In this document: positions 36,130 through 44,837 of the stretch, one piece after another
How positions within the stretch are numbered: the stretch's first letter is position 1
Layout: every line of letters begins with the position of its first letter
DNA from: JASFHF01 sp050123375
GTDB taxonomy: Bacteria > Pseudomonadota > Gammaproteobacteria > UBA12402
Assembly: GCA_050123375.1 (NCBI GenBank)
Contig: JASFHF010000001.1
Coordinates: 68,094 to 132,093, forward strand
Reading direction: 5' to 3'
DNA: 64,000 nt
Translations under genes and position numbers: made by a program
Notes under the pieces: model-generated
Told to the model about the DNA's origin: nothing
Seen by the model: only the letters and a program-made list of their open reading frames with translations
The model's database searches: none

Positions 36130-37215
36130 TTATCCCTCCTGCACTTGCGCCAATAAATCAGCCTGATGCTCGCGAATTAAAGGCTCAATTACTAATTCCA
36201 ATGCACCTTCCATAACTTCAGATAATTTATATAAAGTTAAATTAATGCGATGATCAGTTACGCGGCCTTGCGGATAATTATACGTACGAATACGTTCCGA
36301 ACGATCACCGCTACCAACTAAATTACGCCGGGTTTGCGCTTGTTCAGTTTGTTGTTTAGACTGTTCAGCAGCCAATAATTTAGCCTGTAACCATGACATC
36401 GCTTTAGCCTTGTTTTTATGCTGCGAACGTTCATCCTGACACTCAACTACCACGCCCGTTGGAATATGCGTAATCCGCACTGCGGAATCGGTTCGATTAA
36501 CGTGTTGTCCGCCTGCACCTGATGCACGATACGTATCAATACGTAAATCATCTGGATTAATTTCAATTTCATCAATAGCCTCAACTTCCGGCATCACTGC
36601 AACTGTACACGCTGATGTATGAATCCTCCCTTGTGATTCAGTTTCCGGAACACGTTGTACCCGGTGCGCACCGGACTCAAACTTTAATTTTTCATAAACA
36701 TTTTTACCAACCAACCGCGCGATAATTTCTTTATAACCGCCATGATCACCTAAACTGGAACTTACTACCTCAACGCGCCACCCTTGATTTTCCGCATACT
36801 TGGAATACATTCTAAATAAATCACCAACAAAAATCGCAGCTTCATCTCCACCAGTTCCCGCGCGAATTTCCAAAAACACATTACGATCATCATTTGGATC
36901 TTTAGGTAATAATAAAATTTGCAACTCTTGTTCTAAAGATTCAATTTGTTGTTTAGCCTGTTCTATTTCTTCAGCAGCTAAACGCCGAATCTCTAAATCT
37001 TCATCCTGCAATAAAGCGCGCGAATTTTCTTGTGACTTCAACGCTTCCTGATATTGTAAAAAGGCATTTACCAAAGGCGTGAAATTCGCGTATTCTTTCG
37101 AAAGTTTACGAAATTGCTGTTGATCATTAATCACCTCAGGATCACTCAACAAAGCGCGCAATTCCTCATGCCGATCAACGATATTTGATAATTTGTTGCG
37201 AATTGAATCTTTCAT
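36130..37215 (-). CDS. prfA: Peptide chain release factor 1
   Basis: 361-residue factor that ends translation at UAA and UAG. It has the central GGQ motif in YRASGAGGQHVNRTDSAVRITH (about 228-250) and the family region VFLEIRAGTGGDEAAIFVGDLFRMY (about 111-135). I chose ATG at 37215 (MKDSIRNKL, as in the family); an in-frame ATG three codons upstream lies in the P1 array. hemA, which precedes prfA in most gammaproteobacteria, is not here; its place is taken by the palindrome array. Confidence 0.97.
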   Translation of the reverse strand: MKDSIRNKLSNIVDRHEELRALLSDPEVINDQQQFRKLSKEYANFTPLVNAFLQYQEALKSQENSRALLQDEDLEIRRLAAEEIEQAKQQIESLEQELQILLLPKDPNDDRNVFLEIRAGTGGDEAAIFVGDLFRMYSKYAENQGWRVEVVSSSLGDHGGYKEIIARLVGKNVYEKLKFESGAHRVQRVPETESQGRIHTSACTVAVMPEVEAIDEIEINPDDLRIDTYRASGAGGQHVNRTDSAVRITHIPTGVVVECQDERSQHKNKAKAMSWLQAKLLAAEQSKQQTEQAQTRRNLVGSGDRSERIRTYNYPQGRVTDHRINLTLYKLSEVMEGALELVIEPLIREHQADLLAQVQEG

Positions 37216-37223
37216 ATATAGCA

Positions 37224-37850
37224 TTGCGGGACAGCGTCTTCACGCATTACAAGTGCCCTGTTTGTTGCTTTGTAATGGGTGAAGACCTGTCCCCAATTCC
37301 TTATTGTTAGTTACATTGCGGGACAGCGTCTTCACGCATTACAAGTGCCCTGTTTGTTGCTTTGTAATGGGTGAAGACCTGTCCCCAATTCCTTATTGTT
37401 AGTTACATTGCGGGACAGCGTCTTCACGCATTACAAGTGCCCTGTTTGTTGCTTTGTAATGGGTGAAGACCTGTCCCCAATTCCTTATTGTTAGTTACAT
37501 TGCGGGACACGAGCTATTACATAATTACAAAGCCCTGTTTGTTGCTTTGTAATGGGTGAAGACCTGTCCCCAATTCCTTATTGTTAGTTACATTGCGGGA
37601 CACGAGCTATTACATAATTACAAAGCCATGCTTGTTGCTTTGTAATGGGTGAAGACCTGTCCCCAATTCCTTATTGTTAGTTACATTGCGGGACACGAGC
37701 TATTACATAATTACAAAGCCCTGTTTGTTGCTTTGTAATGGGTGAAGACCTGTCCCCAATTCCTTATTGTAAGTTACATTGCGGGACGCGAGCTATTACA
37801 TAATTACAAAGCCATGCTTGTTGCTTTGTAATATGTAATGCTCCGTCCCC
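37224..37850. repeat. Tandem array of seven P1 palindromes, period 91-93 bp
   Basis: Units start (ATTGCGGGAC) at 37224, 37315, 37407, 37499, 37592, 37685 and 37778. Each is a P1 palindrome plus the same linker CCAATTCCTTATTGTTAGTTAC (one linker has TAAG for TTAG). Units 1-3 have left arm GCGTCTTCACGC and right arm GGGTGAAGACCTG; units 4-6 have left arm CGAGCTATTACATAATTAC with the right arm of units 1-3; unit 7 has CGAGCTATTACATAATTAC with right arm ATATGTAATGCTCCG. It fills the prfA-lolB divergent intergenic region. Confidence 0.93.
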
Positions 37851-37872
37851 AATTCCAGTGTATAATATTATA

Positions 37873-38466
37873 ATGTCAAAAATTATGAAACTCACAATCG
37901 TTATAATTTTAACAGGATTATTGTGCGGCTGCACTTCACAAATTCCTTCAAAGCATTATTCCTTAAGTTGGCAAGACAGGCAACAACAATTACGCAAACT
38001 TCATGATTGGCAAATCAATGGCTATATGTATATCCAAGCGCCTCAAAGAAATTTCGCAGCTTTTCTGAACTGGGAGCAACAACAAAATAATTACACTATT
38101 TATATATCAGGTCCCCTAGGCATAGGTTCTGTAAAGATTTATGGCAAACCAGGCATATTCACGTTGCAAACTGCTGACGGCAAAAAGTTTACAGCTATTA
38201 CTCCAGAACAATTAGTCAAACAACAACTTGGCTGGGAATTGCCTATTTCCAATATGTATTATTGGATTCGCGGTATCCCGGTTCCTCGTAAACAGGCAAC
38301 TAACTATCTTGATAATTACAATCACTTAACTGAACTGCATCAGCAAGGTTGGCAAATTTATTACGCAAATTATATTCGCATATCAAATATTGATCTTCCA
38401 GAAACAATTATTTTGTACTACCCCAAGCTAAATGTAAAAATTATCGTTAATAAGTGGATTATATAG
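37873..38466 (+). CDS. lolB: Outer-membrane lipoprotein receptor LolB
   Basis: About 197 residues: lipoprotein that receives lipoproteins from LolA and inserts them in the outer membrane. Signal peptide MKLTIVIILTGLLCGC with lipobox LLCGC, then family sequence WQINGYMYIQAPQRNFAAFLNWEQQQNNYTIYISGPLGIGSVKIYG and a YWIRGIPVP block. The start is ambiguous: ATG at 37873 or 37885 are preferred; an upstream GTG at 37858 lies within the last repeat flank and overlaps a TATAAT-like sequence that may be the promoter. Followed by tRNA-Gln and prs; ispE, normally in between, is absent. Confidence 0.9.
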   Translation: MSKIMKLTIVIILTGLLCGCTSQIPSKHYSLSWQDRQQQLRKLHDWQINGYMYIQAPQRNFAAFLNWEQQQNNYTIYISGPLGIGSVKIYGKPGIFTLQTADGKKFTAITPEQLVKQQLGWELPISNMYYWIRGIPVPRKQATNYLDNYNHLTELHQQGWQIYYANYIRISNIDLPETIILYYPKLNVKIIVNKWII

Positions 38467-38517
38467 TATACTTCCTATTGACAGCAACACACATAAACAG
38501 CAAAATATGCACACTTT

Positions 38518-38592
38518 TGGGATGTCGCCAAGTGGTAAGGCACGGGGTTTTGATCTCCGCATTCGTAGGTTCGAATCCTACCATCCCAGCCA
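38518..38592 (+). tRNA. tRNA-Gln (TTG)
   Basis: Acceptor TGGGATG/CATCCCA, D-arm CGCCAAGTGGTAAGGCA, anticodon loop TTTTGAT with anticodon TTG, T-arm GTAGGTTCGAATCCTAC, discriminator G. The 3' CCA is encoded. Directly before prs, the order found in most gammaproteobacteria. Confidence 0.96.
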
Positions 38593-38618
38593 TTTTACTA
38601 TCTACATAGGAATCTAAT

Positions 38619-39566
38619 ATGTCAAATATGATGTTATTTAGTGGAAATGCCAACCGTGCTCTTGCCGAGAAAGTATCTGAACACTTACATATAAACTTAG
38701 GTAAAGCAAGAGTTGATCGTTTTAGTGATGGCGAAATGGATATCGAAATACTAGAAAATGTACGCGGTCATGATGTTTTTATAATCCAGCCTGTTTCTTC
38801 TCCTGGCAGTGAAAATTTAATGGAACTTATATGCATGTGCGATGCATTAAGACGCGCCTCAGCTTCAAAAATTACTGCAGTAATTCCATATTTTGGTTTT
38901 GCCAGACAAGATCGCCGTGTTCGTTCAGCACGAGTGCCAATTACCGCTAAAGTAGTCGCTGATATGTTATCCGTTGTAGGTATTGACCGTGTATTAACAG
39001 TTGATTTGCATGCAGATCAAATCCAAGGATTTTTTTATAATCCTCTTGATAACATTTATTCCACTCCGCTAATCCACAAAGATATCATGAAGAAAAAACT
39101 TGATAATGTCATGGTAATTTCGCCTGATGTCGGCGGTGTAGTGCGAGCCCGTGCTACCACAAAGCTAATTCCTGGTGCTGACCTGGCAATTATTGATAAA
39201 CGCCGGCCTAAACCAAACCAAGCACAAGTAATGCATATTATTGGTGACGTCAAAGATTGCGACTGTATTATTGTAGATGACATCGTTGATACTGCTGGAA
39301 CTTTGCGTATGGCAATTGATGCATTAAAAGATAATGGCGCCAAATCTGTTTTTGCTTATATTACCCATCCAGTATTATCAGGTAATGCCATCGAAAACAT
39401 TGAAGCATCAACAATTGACGAATTAGTTGTAACTGATACGATTGAATTAAGTGACGCTGCAAAAAAATGCAAAAAAATTCGTCAACTTAGCATTAGCAAA
39501 CTACTGGCCAAAGCAATTCATCGTATCCGTGAATCGGAGTCGTTGAAGTCAATGTTTGAGTCGTAA
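38619..39566 (+). CDS. prs: Ribose-phosphate pyrophosphokinase
   Basis: 315-residue enzyme making PRPP from ribose 5-phosphate and ATP for nucleotide, His, Trp and NAD synthesis. Family blocks: FSDGEMDIEILENVRGHDVFIIQP (about 35-58), PYFGFARQDRRVRSARVPITAKVVADML (about 96-123), VVSPDVGG-type region, and the PRPP-binding loop DCIIVDDIVDTAGTL (about 213-227). Same length as E. coli Prs. 26 bp after tRNA-Gln; may be read through from the same promoter. Confidence 0.97.
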   Translation: MSNMMLFSGNANRALAEKVSEHLHINLGKARVDRFSDGEMDIEILENVRGHDVFIIQPVSSPGSENLMELICMCDALRRASASKITAVIPYFGFARQDRRVRSARVPITAKVVADMLSVVGIDRVLTVDLHADQIQGFFYNPLDNIYSTPLIHKDIMKKKLDNVMVISPDVGGVVRARATTKLIPGADLAIIDKRRPKPNQAQVMHIIGDVKDCDCIIVDDIVDTAGTLRMAIDALKDNGAKSVFAYITHPVLSGNAIENIEASTIDELVVTDTIELSDAAKKCKKIRQLSISKLLAKAIHRIRESESLKSMFES

Positions 39567-39570
39567 CCAT

Positions 39571-39690
39571 ATTTTCAAGCATATGGGTTATCTTTTTCAG
39601 ACACGCTTAAACACATCCATGTGGCGCTAAGGTTCGGCCATCCATGGCCTCACATTGTCTGAAAAAGATAACCCATACACTTGAAAAACT
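39571..39690. repeat. Terminal-inverted-repeat element P6 (prs-queG spacer)
   Basis: 120-bp element with ~33-bp imperfect arms: ATTTTCAAGCATATGGG.TTATCTTTTTCAGACA on the left and TGTCTGAAAAAGATAACCCAT.ACTTGAAAA on the right. The interior carries CACATCCATGTGG and GGCCATCCATGGCC hairpins. It lies between prs and queG and would be transcribed in the queG leader. Confidence 0.85.
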
Positions 39691-39703
39691 AATAGAAATT
39701 AAA

Positions 39704-40822
39704 ATGAATAAAATTAAACTCGCAAACCAAATCAAACACTGGGCCAAAGAAATTGGTTTTGCAGAAATTGGCATTACTGATCCTGATTTATCTCCATACC
39801 AAAAACATTTTAAAAGTTGGCTGGCGCATGGCTATCAAGCCGAAATGAATTTTATGAACCGCCACCAAGAAAAACGCATTAATCCGCAAGAACTAATGAA
39901 TCAAACTAAATCGATTATCTGCGTCGCCGTGAACCATGAAATTTGCAATACCTTGTCACCCTGCGGTGCAAAGTTGTCATCTCGCGGCTTGACCGCGGGA
40001 TCCAGCAAAAAACGACCAAACAACCCGGATCTTGCAATCAAGCTGCAGGATGATAACAACTTAAAAGAAATCGCTTCTTCATACGTAACTAAATGTGATT
40101 ATCACAAAGTTATGCATAAAAAACTGCATCAACTAGCTGACAAAATAAATTCTGTTGTAGAAAATTTTAGATATCGCGCATTTTGCGACAGCGCGCCGGT
40201 TTTAGAAAAAGCTTTGGCTGAAAAAGCAGGACTGGGATGGATTGGTAAATATACTTGTCTGTTAACTAAAAAACATGGTTCGCAAATTTTTTTGGGTGAA
40301 CTTTTTACTAATTTAGAATTACCATTTGATAAACCATGCAACAATCATTGCAACACCTGCAGCAAATGTATTGACGCATGCCCTACTAAGGCATTAAAAG
40401 CTCCGCATACTTTAGATGCAAAATTATGTATTGCATATTTAACCATTGAACACCAAGGTTCAATCCCAGTTGAGTTACGCAAATTAATCGGTCAGCGAAT
40501 CGCCGGCTGTGATGAATGCCAATTAAGCTGTCCGTGGAATAAAAATATACGTCAGATTCCTAAAAATTATGCACAAACCCTAATTAAATTATTCAACTGG
40601 ACTGAAAAAGAATTTTTAACCAATACCCAAAATACTACGATCATTAGAATAGGCTACAAACGCTGGCTGCGTAATCTTGCTATCGCTTTAGGTAATTCAC
40701 CTTATGATCCAGCAATTATTGCTGTCCTTAAAAACCGCTTAAATTATCCATCTGCGATGGTGCAAGAACATGTTCAGTGGGCGATTAAGCAACAAAACCT
40801 TCTTATTAACTCAGTGACATAA
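39704..40822 (+). CDS. queG: Epoxyqueuosine reductase with an in-frame palindrome insertion
   Basis: 372-residue iron-sulfur, cobalamin-dependent enzyme that makes queuosine in tRNA. I chose ATG at 39704 (MNKIKLANQIKHWAKEIGF) because the longer frame would begin inside repeat P6. It has the N-terminal family domain with HGYQAEMNFM, then DYHKVMHKKL, ALAEKAGLGWIGKYTCLL, and two [4Fe-4S] motifs, CNNHCNTCSKCIDACP (about 211) and CDECQLSC (about 269). Residues ~91-117 (KLSSRGLTAGS..LAIKLQDDN) are encoded by a P2 palindrome lying between the family blocks CVAVNHE and SYVTKCDYHK. Works downstream of QueA (11745). Confidence 0.94.
   Translation: MNKIKLANQIKHWAKEIGFAEIGITDPDLSPYQKHFKSWLAHGYQAEMNFMNRHQEKRINPQELMNQTKSIICVAVNHEICNTLSPCGAKLSSRGLTAGSSKKRPNNPDLAIKLQDDNNLKEIASSYVTKCDYHKVMHKKLHQLADKINSVVENFRYRAFCDSAPVLEKALAEKAGLGWIGKYTCLLTKKHGSQIFLGELFTNLELPFDKPCNNHCNTCSKCIDACPTKALKAPHTLDAKLCIAYLTIEHQGSIPVELRKLIGQRIAGCDECQLSCPWNKNIRQIPKNYAQTLIKLFNWTEKEFLTNTQNTTIIRIGYKRWLRNLAIALGNSPYDPAIIAVLKNRLNYPSAMVQEHVQWAIKQQNLLINSVT
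39976..40054. repeat. Palindromic repeat P2 inside queG
   Basis: 79-bp P2 copy, GTCATCTCGCGGCTTGACCG..GGATGAT, wholly inside the queG reading frame. It encodes LSSRGLTAGS..PDLAIKLQDD, matching the peptide from the P2 copy in pgeF. The second arm is more diverged (CTTGCAATCAAGCTGCAGG). Confidence 0.92.
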
Positions 40823-40882
40823 GTCTTTGATTTTTACTGGCGAAGTTAATTTTTATCGTTTTTTCCGATAGAAAATGAAACT

Positions 40883-40915
40883 TTTAAGCTTTTCTTAAGC
40901 TACATGTTCTATAAT
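40883..40915 (+). promoter_or_regulatory. PmrA-like double box and -10 element before the hydrolase-like gene
   Basis: TTTAAGCTTTTCTTAAGCTA (40883-40902): half-sites TTTAA and CTTAA 11 bp apart, then TATAAT at 40910-40915, 16 bp after the second half-site start. The stretch CATGTTCTATAATAA is nearly the same as in the giant-gene promoter (AATGTTCTATACTAA). Confidence 0.7.
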
Positions 40916-40952
40916 AAATATAGGTTTTCAAATAAACGAACGGGAAAACAAT

Positions 40953-42887
40953 ATGAGTACGACTAAACCACTAGACAAGCAGATTAAACCTGTAGATTTA
41001 AGCAGCAGATGGCGATTGTGGTTCACCTGGCCGCTTATTCCCTGGAAAGCTCTAAGATCATGTATAAACTACTGTGTGTTACGGGTAGTACACCCTGCAC
41101 AATTTAATAAAAAATACAGTGAACACTCAAACAAAATTACGAAAAGAATTACAAACAAAGATGACAAGAAAGCACAAAAAGATGAACTTAATAAAATTAA
41201 AATTAAATTACACATTGATTCAATACCAAAAGGCCAAAAACTTTCAGGCTCGAACAACGACTTAGAAAAAAAATCTCTCGAAAACGAAATAAAAAAGATT
41301 AAACAAGAAATTTATTTTGTAAATCAAGAAATCTATTTTGTAAACCAAAAAGAAACCTGCGAATTTACATTAAAAAAATATTTAAGAAACAACTTGTTTA
41401 ACCTCAGCAAAATTGAATTAACCGCAATACAGATGAAACTAAAAAGTGATTCTAGCAAAAAGACGAACGATCAGGACAAAGTTCATCTTTTCTATATCCC
41501 TGGTAATTGTGATTATGTTTGCAGCTGTTTTAATACGATTGAAAATCTTTTGGAAAAATTTAAAAAACAAGGGCTATACTGCACTGCTCATTTAATCGAT
41601 CCGCGTGGAGTAGGTTTTAATTATGGTAAAGGAAAATTTTATAATAAAGGTCTTTTTGAAGATCAGATTGTTAATGATTATGTGTCCATAATTAAACATG
41701 AAATAAATAACTCTGTAAAAAAAGAAAATTCGCACAAATTTATTGTATTAGGACGTTCATTAGGCGGAGGAATTGCTACTAAGGTAGTTAGAAAATTGCA
41801 TGAGCAGGATTATAAAGTCATACTGCATAATGATAGATCTTTTAATAAAACCGTCAGTTTTATAGCTCCATACGCACGTCAACCATCGAAACCAGGAAAA
41901 TTTAAGAAATGGCTGATCAAAGCATTCACTTGGTGCGCAAATGGTTTTATGAAATTGTTAAACTGGTCATTGGATTCCATTGCGCATTGGAAAAAAATCC
42001 CAGAAAATTTTAAGAGTTATGACGTCATAAAATGCCGTAATGAAGGTACGTATGATAAAAAACGTAAGAAACAAGGAAGTAAGCGGCAAGCTGATGGAGT
42101 AATTCCTTATTACGGTTCATTGCATTACAGCCTAAAACCAGAAAGGCAAGAATTAAAAAAAGGCGTTTATGATTTAATAACCATCATAGAAAGCTTGAAA
42201 GAATTGAATGATAGCAAACAATATAAATTCGGAGATATTTTTAAAAAAAGCATAAGAAAAAAACTTGTCAAAAAAGAAATTTTAAATAAGTTAAAAAGCA
42301 AAAAAAGCTGGTTTATCAGAAAATGTTTTCGCGATAAATTTAAGCGTAAACTATTACATCTTGATGGTATTTATAATATACATCTTGACGGTAATAATAA
42401 AAGTAATAACAGCAACTCTAAATTTACCGGCATTATGAATATGAAATTGACAGAGCAGAACAAGAAAGAAATTCAAACAAGGCTAAAAGAAATACTATTT
42501 TGGGAAGTTCATGGATTTCAGCTTGGCACAAAATCAATACAGGATGACGAGGATCAACAGGATGACATGCTGCATAATCGCCCTAAAGAAAGTCTTTATT
42601 CGCCAAGTCTTAACGATGCAGGTAAACCGCAAATGAACCTTATGCAGTTTTTTGTGCAAAAAACATCTATGATGGTTCGATATCATAACAGACGGAAGAA
42701 ACAACCACGCAAAGCAAAAAAGCAAGAACATTGGTCAATTCAGTTCTACAAAGCGAAAAAACCTTCTGGATGTCTTTCTGATTTATATACTTTTTTTCGG
42801 CGTGGGAAAAAGAAGAAAAATGGGAAACGCAAGAATGTGAATAATGTTAAAAAGGATAATAATCCCAAAATTAAGATTGAAATTTGA
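40953..42887 (+). CDS. Alpha/beta-hydrolase-like protein, candidate effector
   Basis: 644 residues. After a hydrophilic, Lys-rich N-terminal region (about 1-170), an alpha/beta-hydrolase core starts with HLFYIPGNCDYVCSCFNTIENLLEKF (about 180-205), HLIDPRGVGFNYGKG (about 215), and the nucleophile elbow GRSLGGG (Ser about 269), as in lipase or thioesterase folds. A hydrophobic patch WLIKAFTWCANGFMKLLNWSL follows at about 320. The C-terminal 60 residues are strongly basic. No signal peptide. A PmrA-type promoter precedes it. The overall plan resembles SidB/Sdb-type hydrolase effectors of Legionella, but this is inference from architecture, not similarity I can measure. The catalytic Asp and His could not be assigned. 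Confidence 0.75.
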   Translation: MSTTKPLDKQIKPVDLSSRWRLWFTWPLIPWKALRSCINYCVLRVVHPAQFNKKYSEHSNKITKRITNKDDKKAQKDELNKIKIKLHIDSIPKGQKLSGSNNDLEKKSLENEIKKIKQEIYFVNQEIYFVNQKETCEFTLKKYLRNNLFNLSKIELTAIQMKLKSDSSKKTNDQDKVHLFYIPGNCDYVCSCFNTIENLLEKFKKQGLYCTAHLIDPRGVGFNYGKGKFYNKGLFEDQIVNDYVSIIKHEINNSVKKENSHKFIVLGRSLGGGIATKVVRKLHEQDYKVILHNDRSFNKTVSFIAPYARQPSKPGKFKKWLIKAFTWCANGFMKLLNWSLDSIAHWKKIPENFKSYDVIKCRNEGTYDKKRKKQGSKRQADGVIPYYGSLHYSLKPERQELKKGVYDLITIIESLKELNDSKQYKFGDIFKKSIRKKLVKKEILNKLKSKKSWFIRKCFRDKFKRKLLHLDGIYNIHLDGNNKSNNSNSKFTGIMNMKLTEQNKKEIQTRLKEILFWEVHGFQLGTKSIQDDEDQQDDMLHNRPKESLYSPSLNDAGKPQMNLMQFFVQKTSMMVRYHNRRKKQPRKAKKQEHWSIQFYKAKKPSGCLSDLYTFFRRGKKKKNGKRKNVNNVKKDNNPKIKIEI

Positions 42888-42952
42888 TCAATTTTCGCGG
42901 TAATATTAATTAACCTTGATTATTTAAGCATCTACCGCCATCATTAGATTAT

Positions 42953-44077
42953 ATGCAAGAACAAATTCAATTGACAATCAATGACCAAAATCCACAGGAT
43001 ATTAAGTTTAGCCTGGCTGGGCGCCTGGATATTCATACGACCAGCTCTATTTGGGATAAATGCATAGATTTGCAAGCCAAATTTCAACCCAACGATTTAA
43101 CCATTGACGCTAAGAATCTCACTTATTGCGACGGCGCCGGCATCGCCTTGCTACAAAAACTACAACAATTACAGCATAAGCTGCATAAACAATTCACCAT
43201 CGACGGCTTACAAAAAAACCTCCAGGAAACCCTAAACAAAGTAACCGAACATATCGCAAAAGCGCCGCCATACGGAAAACCACATTACGGCCTTAGAGAA
43301 AAACTCGGACATATAACTACAGATTTAGTCATAAGCGCTCGTGAAAATATTATTTTTATTGGCGGCATATTTTTTTATTTATGGAAAAGCTGTTTACATC
43401 CACGCACTCTTCGCTGGAAAGATTTATATTATACAATTGAAAACGTAGGACCTAATGCAATTCCAATAGTAATTTTATTGGGATTTGTAATTGGATTTAT
43501 TTCTGCATTTCAATCTGCCATGCCCTTAGAAACTTTTGGCGCACAAATTTATATTGCCAATCTGGTTGGCATTGCGTTGGTGCGTGAACTAGGACCATTA
43601 ATGACAGCGGTTCTATTAATTAGCCGAACTTCATCATCATTTGCCGCCGAGATTGGCACCATGAAAATTAATCAGGAAATCGACGCATTAATTACTATGG
43701 GCTTAAGTCCAATTCAATTTTTAACTGTGACTCGTGTTATTGCCACCACATTAATGACGCCATTATTAAGCGTATTTTTAATTTTATTTGGCTTAATTGG
43801 CTGTTTCATTGTCATTCATTTTCTTGGATTTAATTTTCACATTTTTCTTAGCCAACTCGACAGTGCAGTTAAAATGTCAGATCTACTTGGCGGATTAGTT
43901 AAATCAATAGTATTTGGCTTTATGGCCGGCAGTATCGGTTGTTTATACGGTTTAAAAACTAAAATGGGAGCAAGTGCTGTAGGTTTCTCTACTACGCGCG
44001 CTGTAGTAAACGGCATTATTTTACTAATCATTATCGATGGAATTTTCTCCTACATTTATTATTTAATGGGAATATAG
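42953..44077 (+). CDS. MlaE-family ABC transporter permease with N-terminal STAS domain
   Basis: 374-residue inner-membrane permease of an MCE-type lipid transporter. Residues 1-~95 form a STAS domain (FSLAGRLDIHTTSSIWDKC, LTIDAKNLTYCDGAGIALL), fused to a MlaE permease (about 120-374): MPLETFGAQIYIANLVGIALVRELGPLMTAVLLISRTSSSFAAEIGTMKINQEIDALITMGLSP is diagnostic. In E. coli the STAS protein MlaB is separate; the fusion is common in other Proteobacteria. First gene of a four-gene operon (2-bp gap to the ATPase gene), probably moving phospholipids between membranes. Confidence 0.93.
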   Translation: MQEQIQLTINDQNPQDIKFSLAGRLDIHTTSSIWDKCIDLQAKFQPNDLTIDAKNLTYCDGAGIALLQKLQQLQHKLHKQFTIDGLQKNLQETLNKVTEHIAKAPPYGKPHYGLREKLGHITTDLVISARENIIFIGGIFFYLWKSCLHPRTLRWKDLYYTIENVGPNAIPIVILLGFVIGFISAFQSAMPLETFGAQIYIANLVGIALVRELGPLMTAVLLISRTSSSFAAEIGTMKINQEIDALITMGLSPIQFLTVTRVIATTLMTPLLSVFLILFGLIGCFIVIHFLGFNFHIFLSQLDSAVKMSDLLGGLVKSIVFGFMAGSIGCLYGLKTKMGASAVGFSTTRAVVNGIILLIIIDGIFSYIYYLMGI

Positions 44078-44078
44078 C

Positions 44079-44837
44079 ATGGAAAGTTCATCACCAATCA
44101 TACAAGTTAAAAATCTTACTGCGCAATACGATGAGAAAATAATTATTGATAATATTAGTTTCGAAGTAAACTCCGGAGAAATTTTTGTAGTCATTGGCCC
44201 TTCCGGCTGTGGTAAAACCACTTTAATGAATCATATAATCGGTCTACAAACACCAACCACAGGTGAAGTTTTTATTGATGGCGATAACATTATCACCGCA
44301 ACCGAACAAGAACTAATTCATATTCAAAATAAAATTGGGGTAACTTATCAAAGCGGCGCATTATTTGGCTCGATGAATTTAATCGAAAATGTTCGCTTAC
44401 CTTTAGAAGAATTTACTGATTTATCTGAAGAAGCGATGGACATAGTTGCACATGACAAATTAGCTTTAGTTGGGTTAGCAGATTATTTTGACTACATGCC
44501 GGCTGAAGTTAGCGGCGGCATGCAAAAACGCGCCGCAATTGCGCGCGCTATGGCGCTAGATCCAAAAATTTTGTTTTTTGATGAACCATCTGCAGGCTTA
44601 GATCCTGTGACCTCGGCACAAATAGATCAATTAATTTTAGAACTTGCTGACACTTTAGGCAGCACATTTTTTATTGTTTCGCATGAATTACCCAGTATAT
44701 TCACTATTGCCGACCGCGTTATCATGCTGCATAACGGCAAAATCATTGCTGCAGGAAAACCAGAGACTTTACGTGATTCTTGTGATAATGTATTAGTTAA
44801 GCAATTTTTTAACCGGGAGGCATCGAGTAAACCATGA
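44079..44837 (+). CDS. MlaF-type ABC transporter ATPase
   Basis: 252-residue nucleotide-binding subunit. Walker A GPSGCGKTT (about 39-47), Q-loop in GVTYQSGALFGSMNLIENVRLPL, signature VSGGMQKRAAIARAMALDP (about 145-163), Walker B ILFFDEPSAGLDPVTSAQID, and the switch His in SHE. The SGALFGS-MNLIENVRLPL region is typical of MlaF. The next gene's ATG overlaps its stop (GATACC.. 4-bp overlap), so the operon is translationally coupled. Confidence 0.95.
   Translation: MESSSPIIQVKNLTAQYDEKIIIDNISFEVNSGEIFVVIGPSGCGKTTLMNHIIGLQTPTTGEVFIDGDNIITATEQELIHIQNKIGVTYQSGALFGSMNLIENVRLPLEEFTDLSEEAMDIVAHDKLALVGLADYFDYMPAEVSGGMQKRAAIARAMALDPKILFFDEPSAGLDPVTSAQIDQLILELADTLGSTFFIVSHELPSIFTIADRVIMLHNGKIIAAGKPETLRDSCDNVLVKQFFNREASSKP

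Noticed and set aside
37224..37850. Regularly spaced repeats resembling a CRISPR array
   Set aside because: The linkers between repeats are near-identical rather than unique spacers, the unit is a 68-bp palindrome, and no cas gene is near. It is a tandem repeat array.
38459..38653. Minus-strand frame covering tRNA-Gln (GMVGFEPTNAEI)
   Set aside because: Translation of the complement of a tRNA gene; not a protein.
39644..39703. Upstream in-frame ATG for queG
   Set aside because: The extra 20 codons come from the right arm of element P6, and the family N-terminus begins at the ATG at 39704.
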